Source of the DNA: Folioceros fuciformis
Lineage: Eukaryota; Anthocerotophyta; Anthocerotopsida; Anthocerotales
Reading direction: 5' to 3'
Length of the DNA stretch: 64,000 bases
Assembly (NCBI GenBank): GCA_049999805.1
Contig: JBNGIO010006370.1
Coordinates: 311,212 to 375,211 of the forward strand
The notes below the pieces were generated by a model. The model worked only from the letters and a program-made list of their open reading frames with translations. It was not told the DNA's origin and made no database searches. The translations under genes were made by a program, and so were the position numbers. This document shows positions 31,500 to 40,949 of the stretch, in pieces. Numbering within the stretch: the stretch's first letter is position 1; every line of letters starts with the position of its first letter.

Positions 31500-32945
31500 A
31501 TGGAACGTTTTAGATGTTTCAGAAGCCAGTCCCCTTCCCGAAGAAAACGTCTAATGGTGGCAGGCGAGTGCATGCGTCATTGTCAGAAGGGGCCGTTTGC
31601 TCCGCAAGGCTACCAGGTCCAGCGAGGTATATCTTCCTGGCTGGTATCGTCTCAGCAAATTGTAACCACGGCTGGCCGCAGCAGGTTATTCAGTGCTACC
31701 GTCAGATTCGTAGCTGATTGAATGGAAGACTTAATTGATAATAAGTTTGTGTCCGCACTCAAGGTATTTGTTGATAGCACAGCCTTGTCAACTGGCGGGC
31801 TAATTCATGCCCACGTAATTGAACGTTGTGTGTGAGTCAGATGCTCTGTTTTGCAACACACTGGTTGACATGTATGGATGCATTCTCATGGGCTATGCTA
31901 GCATGGCAGCAAAGGAGCAGGGCCAGCTGATTCACGCTAAAATGATGTATAGTAAAGCGGTCTGGAGTTGGTCGAGTTTGGTGGAAGCAGCCTCATTGAC
32001 ATGTATGCCAAATATGTACCTGGAAGCCGCACTTCAAGTATTTGACGGCTCGCAACCACGCGGGGCCTGCTCACCTGAGCGGAACTGATTGTTGGCTGTG
32101 CTCTTCACGATGGTGGTTTGGAGGAGCTGGAGCTTTTGAGGTAAATGCAACAGGAGGGCATAGAGACAGACAATGTTATGCTCCTCCAGAGCGTAGCCAG
32201 GAGAGGTAGCGTTCGAGCTTGGCAAACTCACTCATGCTCACTTCAGAGACGTTGGTTTTGGGTCAAATGTATGTGTGGGCACCCTAAACCTGGCGGATTT
32301 CCATGTGAAATGTGGGAGGTTAAATGAAGCTTGGTGGCATGGAGTTCCTTGATTGCTGGATTTGCGAATTAGGGCAAGGGGTCAAGCAGCCCTGGGGCTC
32401 TACCAGAAGATGGGATAAAAGGGACGTCAGCTGAAGGAGGAGACCCATGTCATGCCTTTTGTGCTTAGTGGACTATAATAGACTACTTCTTCTCTTACTG
32501 GACGCATGTTCCATCATATCTACTCTCCGTGCGCCACGAGGGTAGGCTAACCCTGAGCCCTACTCAGGGTCGGGTGGAGCACCACAGAAGCCTCTGGGAT
32601 GGCTTTTGGCCGGAGGTCTTCGTGGCCAACACCATGTGCTGATGTATGCTATATTTGAGAGCCTTCAAGGTGCGCAACAGCTGTGTGATCACGTGCTCGT
32701 AAGAGATCCTGTGTCCTGGAATGGAGCACTAAGACAGCCGTCTTCTGAGCTTAGCTTGGAGGTAGAAACGCAGGAAATGCTGCAGCCGACGTGCTTATGG
32801 GATATGTGTATGCTGTAGCTGGAAGGTGGCAAGATAGAGTGGCCATCCGAAAGCAGATGGAGGGCCTTTGTGAGGAAGGAGCCTTGTCGCACCTGGATGG
32901 CGTTGGATAGCAAGATGCAAGTATTCGGGGTGAACAGAAGGTAGT
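31500..32945 (+). pseudogene. Decayed PPR gene (repeats to E motif), many frameshifts and stops
   Basis: PPR blocks recur in order but in different frames. Near 31745-31850: ALSTGGLIHAHVIERC followed by ALFCNTLVDMYGC. Near 31895-32020: KEQGQLIHAKMMYSG with SSLIDMYAKY. Near 32215-32330: LGKLTHAHFRDVGFGSNVCV and FHVKCGRLNEAW. Near 32695-32730: VRDPVSWNGAL. Near 32775-32930 an E motif: ADVLMGYVYAVAGRWQDRVA followed by IRKQMEGLCEEGALSHLDG. It corresponds to a full PLS protein that has lost its frame everywhere. It is not closely similar to the KP family. Flanked by AT-rich repeat DNA. Confidence 0.75.
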
Positions 32946-33410
32946 ATCCTGTTAGACGGGGTGTACTACAAGCTCAAGATGCCTACCGAGATCATCACAC
33001 ACAACTTCACGCACGGACTTAGCTTCAGAGCTTGGTGCCATGCCTGAAGATATGGATGCTAATCCATTACCGTAGCAAAACTAGAATGTGCCATCTCGTA
33101 ATTCCTAAACAGTTCCTTAATCTGATTGAACTAGCAAGCTTGCGACTTCACGGTGTTCCTTCTCAAGGCCCGATGATGCAACGGGGGCTGCTGTAAAATA
33201 AACGGGTGATATTCCCTTTCTCTCAACCTGATCTGACTACTCGTGTGACGAAGGACCTGCGGCTACAACACGTGTATGCCTTCACACGTCGACTACACAA
33301 GAACGTCTGGACTGACACATGTAAGCTGGGTCCTGATGATGATATCCTTTTATTGAAAACAGATCTGGTGACGACTTCTTACACTGTGGTGCCTCCAACA
33401 AACAGCTCCG
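32946..33410. other. No gene seen
   Basis: Downstream of the dead PPR gene. 32970-33060 shares text with 35949-36035 (aagatgc...atcacaca...catgctaatcc), so it may be the same decayed PPR C-terminal region seen there. Confidence 0.4.
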
Positions 33411-33510
33411 GATGCAAACCAAGGCGGTCCGAGGATCCTGGACAAGCCAGGTCAGAGGATGCAAACCAAGGCGGTCTGAGGATCCTGGACAAGCCAGGTC
33501 AGAGGATGCA
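33411..33510 (+). repeat. 47-bp direct tandem repeat, 2.1 copies
   Basis: gatgcaaaccaaggcggtc...ggtcagag spans 33411-33457 and 33458-33504, differing at one base, with a partial third start. The near identity implies a recent duplication. Confidence 0.9.
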
Positions 33511-34009
33511 TACCTGCTGGCAACGGAATCTGGACTTGTGATTGCGCCCCCAAGGAAATATGATCAACACAATGACGCTGAAAATGAAGCAAGAGACATG
33601 GTGTGTCCTTGGGACGCTTAGAACTCTCGTTCTTACACAGAGGCCAGCTGATCATGGCCATTTCCTAAGATTAGCCTGGTAGGCATGCCCTAACCACACA
33701 TACTCAGCGGTTCAGAGTCCACGCCCATGTCCCACTCACTGTTCATCGAAGAGCCTGGAAATTACAACATACGTTTTTGAGCGTCACTATTCACAGACAT
33801 GTTTTTATACGCAAAGCATAATATACGGCGTGATGAGCACAGCACGGTGTCCAGCTATCTAAGCGTCATCTGTGATTTTGATTAAAACTACCTCAAATAC
33901 ATTGTTCTCTAAGGTGCATGACACAAAAGATCCTAGCAAATCATTTTGGATGGTCGCAAACTTGGAGATCACACTAACTTAAGGTCCTTCAAGAATTTCA
34001 ACACTTATT
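33511..34009. other. No gene seen
   Basis: Mixed-composition DNA without a protein-like frame or RNA gene. Confidence 0.4.
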
Positions 34010-34265
34010 ATACCTTTCTCCGCTGAGAGCTGGATACTGGAAAGCTTGTGGATTCCTCCGCCGGCAGCTGGCAGCTGGATACTGGAAAGCGTCTGGATGC
34101 CTCCGCCAAGAGCCAGTGGATACTGCAAAGTAAAGTTTGTGGATACCTCCGCTGATAGCTGGATACCGGAAAGCTTCTAGATGCCTCAGCTGAGAGCTGG
34201 AAACTGGAAAGCTTGTGGGCGCCTCCACTGAGAACTAGGTACTGGAAATCTCGCGGATGCCAGTG
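34010..34265 (+). repeat. Minisatellite, 38-46 bp unit, 6 copies
   Basis: The unit is approximately cctccgctgagagctggata followed by ctggaaagcttgtggatg. Six copies run head to tail from about 34017 to 34264; copies 2 and 3 are lengthened (an extra gcagctg and an extra taaagt). Translation in either strand gives meaningless repeats. Confidence 0.85.
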
Positions 34266-34365
34266 CTCGGAGCTTAGCCACACCATGATAGACGTTGGTA
34301 AGTATCAAGTCCCATCCAAGTGGACTAAAGTGGAGCATTTTCCCTTCTTCTGACGGAGATGGAGG

Positions 34366-34465
34366 NNNNNNNNNNNNNNNNNNNNNNNNNNNNNNNNNNN
34401 NNNNNNNNNNNNNNNNNNNNNNNNNNNNNNNNNNNNNNNNNNNNNNNNNNNNNNNNNNNNNNNNN
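34366..34465. other. Assembly gap, 100 N
   Basis: Exactly 100 N, so the size is probably a placeholder. Open frames drawn across it are artefacts. Confidence 0.99.
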
Positions 34466-34596
34466 GGGGGAGTTGGAGATTGAGGGGATGGTGGAAGAGA
34501 GCCCCCGGGGGCGCATGGATGTGGAACGCGGGCTCCAGAGAAAAATGGAAACCTGCCGCCCGTTAGAATCTTTACACCATACTGTCGCCTTACTCA

Positions 34597-35258
34597 TCAA
34601 CAAGGCTTCTTCCCCGAATTTGCACCAACCAAAGAACTTGGTCTCTCCGAGCGCGGGATAGGTCCGCAGCACTTGATGAACGTATCGAATGAGTCCAACT
34701 TGGTCGCAGACGACGTGCAGCTTGACCATGGACTACTGAGCCTCTCGTTCTCGTCCGGTTCACGCAATCCGCTATGAAGCAGCGCACCCAGAGCTCTCAC
34801 ATCGTCATTCCCAACCTTCACCTTGTTGAGCGTGCTGTTTGTGGCAAAGGCGCGTCCGATCATTGCCGCCCCTTGCACGTCCAACCCGCTGTGGAGTATG
34901 CACGATTTGTGGAGGGAGGGGCAGACTTCGTTCTGGAGCAACCGCACCAGGACTGCACCCCGCCCACCACGTGGGCCAAAACGCCCGATCGCATCCAAGT
35001 GGAGCGCAAATTCAGTCTGCAGATTGTGCGGCTTCGACGCAGGAGGCTGCCTAGAGCTGCACTTGCAGCCTCACTGCTCAAGTCCATTAACTCCAAACTC
35101 AGGTCTTGTGGAGAGGCAGAGACGCTGGATGCGGATGCCAGCGCTCCAAACACGGCCTCCCACTCGTCCACTCCACCATCCTCTCCTGTCGTCATGCCCT
35201 GCCCATCCAGCGACATATCGTTGAGGAGAGCATCGAGAAGAAGCGGGCTCGAACCCAA
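34597..35258 (-). pseudogene. Leucine-rich-repeat-like gene, one frameshift
   Basis: Two overlapping minus-strand frames carry one protein. The upstream part (35258 to about 35000) reads DLSLELMDLSSEAASAALGS then LLRRSRTICRLNLRS. The downstream part (from about 35010 to 34597) reads HNLQTEFALHLDAIGRFG, LDVQGAAMIGRAFATNSTLN, then KVKVGNDDVRALGALLHSG. The A-x2-I-G-x-A-x3-N-x-T-L pattern is that of ribonuclease-inhibitor-type LRRs as in NLRC or Roco proteins. The frame change near 35000 and the lack of a proper end before the assembly gap suggest a fragment or pseudogene; a short intron is possible. Function not assignable. Confidence 0.4.
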
Positions 35259-35639
35259 CGTTGATAGAGCTTGTCATGCCTCCACGCAGTGACGATTACG
35301 TTCTCCCGTCGACTGTCTCTCACCAAACCCCACAGCCAGCCACCAGTGCCGGATGGCTTCATGGCACATAAAGCGCTTGGGAAGTTTCGAAACACCTCTA
35401 CGGCACGTCCTCGACGACTTTAGATCAAAGGCACGTGCTTACTGTATTGTATTCCCATTGCGGGCCATGGCCCCTGCAAATTGAAGGACGGACCCACCCG
35501 GGCCAGGGTCATCCTACCCAGCTTCAGCGCGTGCGTGACAAGGTACAAGCACTGAAATGGCAGGCTCATGAGACAGAGAGCAACAAGACAAACAATTCCT
35601 GTAAGACAAGACGTCCGGCTCGACGAAGAGCCTTCAAAG
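35259..35639. other. No gene seen
   Basis: A minus-strand open frame (35395-35192) continues upstream of the LRR-like segment but has no recognisable motif; it may be further 5' sequence of the same relic. Confidence 0.35.
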
Positions 35640-36035
35640 CATGTTGGGAACAGTGGCACGAAGGAGGAGCGCCAGCTGATTCATGATGAAGCTGTGGATA
35701 GCGGTGCGAAGCTCCATGGATTTGTGAACTTGTCGGAAGCAGACATGTTTACAGCCATACCAAGTGTTGAGCTCGGAAGCCGCGCGTCCAGCACTCCACA
35801 GCTCCCAGGTTCCTCATCCACCCTTGTCCTACCTAGGCAAACTGATCTCGTGCCCCAGAAGCCTGTCTTCCCTTCCATGCTGGATCCAGGAACCGGTGCT
35901 GCCCACGTGCTTATGGGACATTTGGGTGCTGTAGTCGGAACGTAGTCAACCTTAAGATGCTTCACAAGAGCATCACACATAGCTTGGTCCAAGAGCTTGA
36001 GGACGTTACTAGATTAAGGCATGGATGCTCATCCT
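35640..36035 (+). pseudogene. Small PPR relic (L motif and E-motif fragments)
   Basis: 35650-35735 encodes KEERQLIHDEAVDSGAKLHG, parallel to KEQGQLIHAKMMYSG in the dead gene at 31.9 kb. 35897-35940 encodes AAHVLMGHLGAVVG, the counterpart of ADVLMGYVYAVAGRW at 32.8 kb. The following DNA (35949-36035) also resembles 32970-33060. The middle of the gene is missing. It looks like a second, internally deleted copy of the same dead PPR gene. Confidence 0.55.
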
Positions 36036-36090
36036 AGAGAATCCGGCATAGAGGAGCTTACCCTTCAAATGCAGCACAAACCAAGCCCAG

Positions 36091-36118
36091 CCAAGCCACG
36101 CCACGCCACGCCACGCCA
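36091..36118. repeat. Pentanucleotide (ccacg)n microsatellite
   Basis: Four to five copies of ccacg follow ccaagcc-type variants. Confidence 0.7.
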
Positions 36119-38140
36119 GCGTGGATTCCACACAGACTGTCGTCTGTGAACCAACGTGACGTCAACGGGCTCCACATCCATTCATATCCTTCTGCGGAGG
36201 ATCCTGCAGGAGAGCCTGGTCAATGATAGTCAGTTCAGGGATCTCCAAACCTGGCACGTGCAACTCGGCGACTGCTCTCTCCAACCACTGCCGTAACGAT
36301 TTACTGGCCAACTATCGCCTTCACGATTTGCTCTAGTCCAACATATCGTTCCACCACATCGCAGAGGGAGGTATGTACATATGCAGTTCATGTCGGAATC
36401 GTTTTGTGACAGCGCAGACTAATTCCTCTCTTACCACTTTGGCAAGTCTTGACACAAGTCTTATTATTTGGGGTGCCATACATGCAAGAGGAATGAAGAC
36501 ATGTTTGGCCAGATTGGGAGTATATTTATGGATCTTGGCTGATGCGCATCCCCTCCGCTACCCAACTTGGAGGGTTGAGGATGACGTCCCTCGCAGGATT
36601 ACCACCACCACATTAGCATTCGCAGAGGAGCAAATCTGCATCCATGTAGTCCGATTCGTCGTATTTTAGAGCACAATGGTATATTTGGACTTTCGAACAT
36701 TCCAAACGACGCAAGTATAATTAAGCATAATTATCAATGCCAAAAATTTGCAAGGGGTGAATATGCATAAGGGTGGCAAATGTACTTTATTCTCCTATTG
36801 AGGTCGTTGATGATGTCAAATGGGTTTTTTTTCATCTTCATGGAAAGAAGCGTGGTTCCATGAAGGGTGGTAAGCAAGGTCTAACAACATCTAAAATAGT
36901 TTGTGTTTGTCCACAAAACTAGGGTTTTACCCTAAATCCAAACTTTAAATATTCAGGTATGGTTTTTACAGGTTTTTGTTGGTGGATAAAATTAGACAAT
37001 GCACACCCCTCAAGACGCAATCCCACCATAAATAATATGTTGAGACATGAATGTATTAGATTTTTGTCCAAACATGATTTTGCATGTCCCTTTGTATTCT
37101 TAAATCTCAGAAACCCTTGCTTTTTGCGTGAGTTAAATTGATTTCAACCGTGGGATTCTGGCATATAAAACCTATAGGCAATTGGGGGGTGCACGTATTG
37201 GGATACCAAATTCCTCTCAAACATCCTCTACTTCTTTCTGGCAGCTCTCAACCCTGCTTCACAAATGTCCGAGTTGGTACACCCCTTGATGACCAGTCGC
37301 CTCAAAACTTTACGAGCAATATATTCGTGAAACAAACTCTGGCACCCAAAGACTCTGAAATCCTTGTAGAGAGGTACCTAAGGCATTGTCTATGTTCACG
37401 GGCTAAGCTAGTTTCAAGAGAGATCTAACCTCTAGGTAACTGCTTCATATGGACTTGAACAATGGGCTGTAGAATTTAAGCATGGTCTATCTTTGGGGTA
37501 AATTTGTGCTAGATGATATTGGGAGTATTCTCTGCGGCAGGCAGTGGTTGCCCCTCACAACCAGCCACCACAACACACCTACTTTCCCTACTCAGAGCTT
37601 AAGTGACATATGCATCCTTAGAAGAGCTTCGCAATTGAAGTACTACTAAATGTTTGCTATGAACTCGAATGTGGTTGCCCATAATCTGTTGCAAGGGATG
37701 TCATTTCTAACAGGTGGAAGAGTACATGATGCCTTGCTCCATGTCTAATATAAGCCGATATATACTTCTATAGTTGCACCCTATTTACCAAGCATCGGGA
37801 TGTCAAGCTCAGAAACATAACACATACTATTAGCTGTTCTTGGAGATGGGAGATAGAGGCAATTGTTTTCGACAACTAGGTTTGCAAGCAACTAGAAATG
37901 GTCGGCAACATTTGCTCATACCGCTCAGCTAATCGGTTGTGATCTTGGCCAACCACTCGCCAAGAAGAGAGCCTGAAACACAAACTAAAGAACAAAAAAC
38001 CCCATTGTCATATAAACCCTATCATGGCAAATGGAAATCTGTCATTTGATTTCATTTTCCTCTTAAATGAAACCCCTAAACCCCTAAACCCATGTAGTCT
38101 GATTAGATGTCTTCACAAGTCCACTATCATAAATCACTCA
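36119..38140. other. Gene-free DNA, nothing recognised
   Basis: About 2 kb with only short open frames and no domain, RNA or strong repeat. Becomes AT-rich after 36.7 kb. Confidence 0.45.
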
Positions 38141-38144
38141 AATA

Positions 38145-38430
38145 GAGGAGTCTTCACCTACTTGAGAACTTGCCCAACCTTGTTCCTCTACTCTTCACCT
38201 TACACGTTTACTCCTCTAGGAGTCTTCACCTGCATGAGAACTTGCCCAACCTTGTTCCGCTACTCTTCACCTCGCTCATATACTCATATAGGAGTCTTCA
38301 CTTGCTTGAGAACTTGCCCAACCTTGTTTCTCCACTCTTCACCTTGCGCATTTACTTCTATAGAAGTCTTTACCTACATGAGAACTTGCCGAACTTGGTT
38401 GCTTTGTTCTTCACCTCATCCTTTTGGGAC
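38145..38430 (+). repeat. 72-bp minisatellite, 4 copies, in-frame (24 aa per unit)
   Basis: The phrase gtcttcacct...gagaacttgcccaaccttgt recurs with anchors at 38151, 38223, 38295 and 38367, a constant 72-bp spacing. Because 72 is a multiple of three, one frame stays open (38024-38542) and gives a 24-residue repeat around GVFTCLRTCPTLFLYSSP. The lack of start context, promoter or homology makes coding unlikely, but the constant length is notable. Confidence 0.85.
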
Positions 38431-38794
38431 TCAATTAGACCACTTGAGCTTGCATGCCCTCAAAATGTATTGTTACAGTCGAGAAAAGCAAGAAGTAAGC
38501 AACTTGCTCAACCATGCAAAGAGGCAGTTGTTTGCCAAATGACTCCACTGTGCTTTTTTTACTCTAAAACATAGCTGAAACACCGGATAGCAACACCCTT
38601 TTGAGAATATTTCCTACTTTCACGCTTTAGGGTGTTAACCCGTTTGCAAGGGACTTGTCTTTTTTCGGATTGCTTTTTAATGAAAACTATTGTAGAAGAT
38701 GAGCAAAAGTTGAAGTGAGCAAAAGTAGAAGACAAACCTCATTCTGCCCATAGAAACCACTTTGTTGACACAAGGGCTCCTGCTCATGAAAAAA

Positions 38795-39240
38795 GCGCTT
38801 TCTATCCAAAAGCTATTCACAAGACTCTGTTGGGGGATTCGGAAACGACTTTCTATCCCAAAGCTTTTCTTTCAAGATACCCCTTTCTACCTAAAAGCTA
38901 TAGACAAACCCCTTTCAGTTAAATCTTGTTTAAGACACCTTTCTTTCAAATCTCTTTCAACCTAGAAGTTAAACATAAACCCCTTTCTACTTGAAAGTTG
39001 AAGATGTTTAAATTCTTTTCTACCCGGAAGCTAGAGACAATTCCTCTTTCTACCCAGAAGCTGGAGATAGACCTTTTTCTATCCAAAAGCTACCTAGAGA
39101 CAAACCCCTTTCTACCTAGAACTTGAAAATAAACCCTTTCCTACCCAAAAGCCAAAAGCAAAACCCTCCTTGGGTAAGTTAGAGACAAGCCCTCTCTTCC
39201 CACAAGGGGGAAACACGGAAACAAATCCCTTTCTAAGGGG
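38795..39240 (+). repeat. Degenerate short tandem repeat, about 30-40 bp, roughly 10 copies
   Basis: Repeated phrase ccctttctacctaaaagcta followed by gagacaaac, with many variants (ctttctatccaaaagct, tttctacccagaagctggag, and so on) through to ccctttctaaggggg. Confidence 0.75.
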
Positions 39241-39284
39241 GAAGCTGTTCGAGAAACGGCCACGCCCGGAGAGGAATACCAAAC

Positions 39285-40210
39285 CTATTCCTCCTCGAAT
39301 TCTTTCTCAATAGCCTCCAGGCGCATATTTAGATCGTTCAGCATGGCGTCCATGCCTCGGAGGAAATCTTTCATATCATACAACACGTCCCTCATGTTTC
39401 GCTGCGTCGCCATGCTGCCTCTACGATCCTTCGTTCGGGCGTTGCCGGGTTTGGCTAGGACCCGTTTTGTGCGTTGTGTCCCCTCCTCTAACGCCGCGTC
39501 CAACGCAACGTGGGACCGCTTCCTCCCTCGCAAATTCCTTGTCCTCGGAGGAGGGGACGACTGCTCACCGGGTTGTCCCTGGCCGTTTGCTTTTGGCATG
39601 GTCGCCGCGGTCCCTGCAACTCGTTGTTGTTCCATGTGCCGCTGAATGCTAGACTCCACCGCCATCAACTCTAGTGACAACGCTTCACGCTCCTCATGGC
39701 TGCAGCCTTGCCTTTCAATCCTCCTCCGTATTTGTTGTCGTCTCTCCACATCGAGATGGCGCCAACGCTGGATGATGCCCTTCTTTCCGTACACCGCCTT
39801 CCGCAACCTCACAGGCCCGCTCCAATCCCACTTTCCCGCCGCAACCAGGGCCAAAACCGTCTCCGTGGCCTCCCCATCTTTCAAATTAACACCCTTCATG
39901 CCCCTCGTAAGGTGCTGCAGCCCCCGGGGAGAAAGGTATCGGAGCAAGTGAGACAAGAGAGAAGGTAGGGAAAAAAATGCCCGCGGAAGGTGTGTGTGAA
40001 GAGTATAGCATACACTAAAGCACAGTCTCCATGTCCCGAATATTCATGTACCGGCCCGAACGAGAGGGGAGGCAAGCATGCGCGATTTCTAATTTGGGAC
40101 ATATACGTGTTCACCTCAGCCATTTCGTCGTCCACCGCCATCCCGGCTGCATCTTTGTTGAGAGAGGATGGTTGAGCTGAAACGAAGCACAGGAACCCAG
40201 GTGCCGCCAT
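39285..40210 (-). CDS. Unknown basic protein with C-terminal coiled coil (2 exons, about 262 aa)
   Basis: Exon 1 is 40210-40052 (ATG at 40210) and exon 2 is 39914-39285, with intron gtacat...ctgcag in phase 0. I do not recognise the family. The middle holds a Trp-containing block (ALVAAGKWDWSGPVRLRKAV, then GIIQRWRHLDVERRQQIRRR) that could be a small DNA-binding fold of MADF or trihelix size, but no signature fits. Then come a basic, Pro-rich linker (RTRNLRGRKRSHVALD) and a short C-terminal acidic coiled coil (MDAMLNDLNMRLEAIEKEFE). High Arg/Lys content suggests a nuclear location. It could be a transposon-derived regulator, since it sits at the edge of the repeat-rich region. More 5' exons are possible. 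Confidence 0.5.
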
Positions 40211-40949
40211 CTCCTCGAGGTTTGATCACAAGAGTACGGATCCTCAAGGCTGCCATGCCTCGGCAAATGTTGCAACCATCTCTCAGCATGGGACGACAAC
40301 CCTGATCTCCGTCCTCCGCATCTTCACCTCTGGTCACCAGCTTTCGCTTTAGGATAAATACTGAACCTTTCCCTTCAAGTCTGAGCAGAATCAATACAAG
40401 CATTGTTCACTTCCAGTCCACCTAGTTCATGGGGATACCAGGCAGTCCGTTCTCTGTGCTCTAATTACTGTGAAGCCTCCTTCCCGATGGGGTGCTGTGT
40501 GCTGCCCACCGGGTAAGAGGTGTGACTGCAACGACAGTTCCAACATCGTGCTTTGGCTGTTTGCAAACACAGAGCCTGTACAGTGATGAGGATCCTTGCC
40601 ATACAGCTAGGAACGCTCGGAACTATGCCTGGCCATCCCAATCTTGGATCCAGCTGATACAAATGCGATGAACCGATGAAACCGCCCCGACTAACGACCC
40701 TCAATCGAAATTCCGAACCAGCGGAGGATGCTACATAACCCCTCCACTTCCTCCCTACCACTATGTACACCCTCCAGCTCAACTGCTATTCTACCAGCCT
40801 AGAAACTAGGACGCGAAGTGAGTAGAAACGCGACTGTGCCGAATCCTAGGAGGAGGTCTGGCTAAAATGCTGGGCCTCGTCCACCCTTGTCAACGACAAA
40901 AGGGCGGCAAACTATTGGAACCAAAACCCCACTGCACCTATATTACCAT
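40211..40949. other. Intergenic, 3' side of kinase gene
   Basis: No recognised gene. Open frames on the minus strand (40403-40116, 40782-40465) have no domain. Confidence 0.45.

Noticed and set aside
34295-34729. Open frames crossing the 100-N gap
   Set aside because: Frames through N are artefacts; the same applies at 46662-46919 and 47907-48432.
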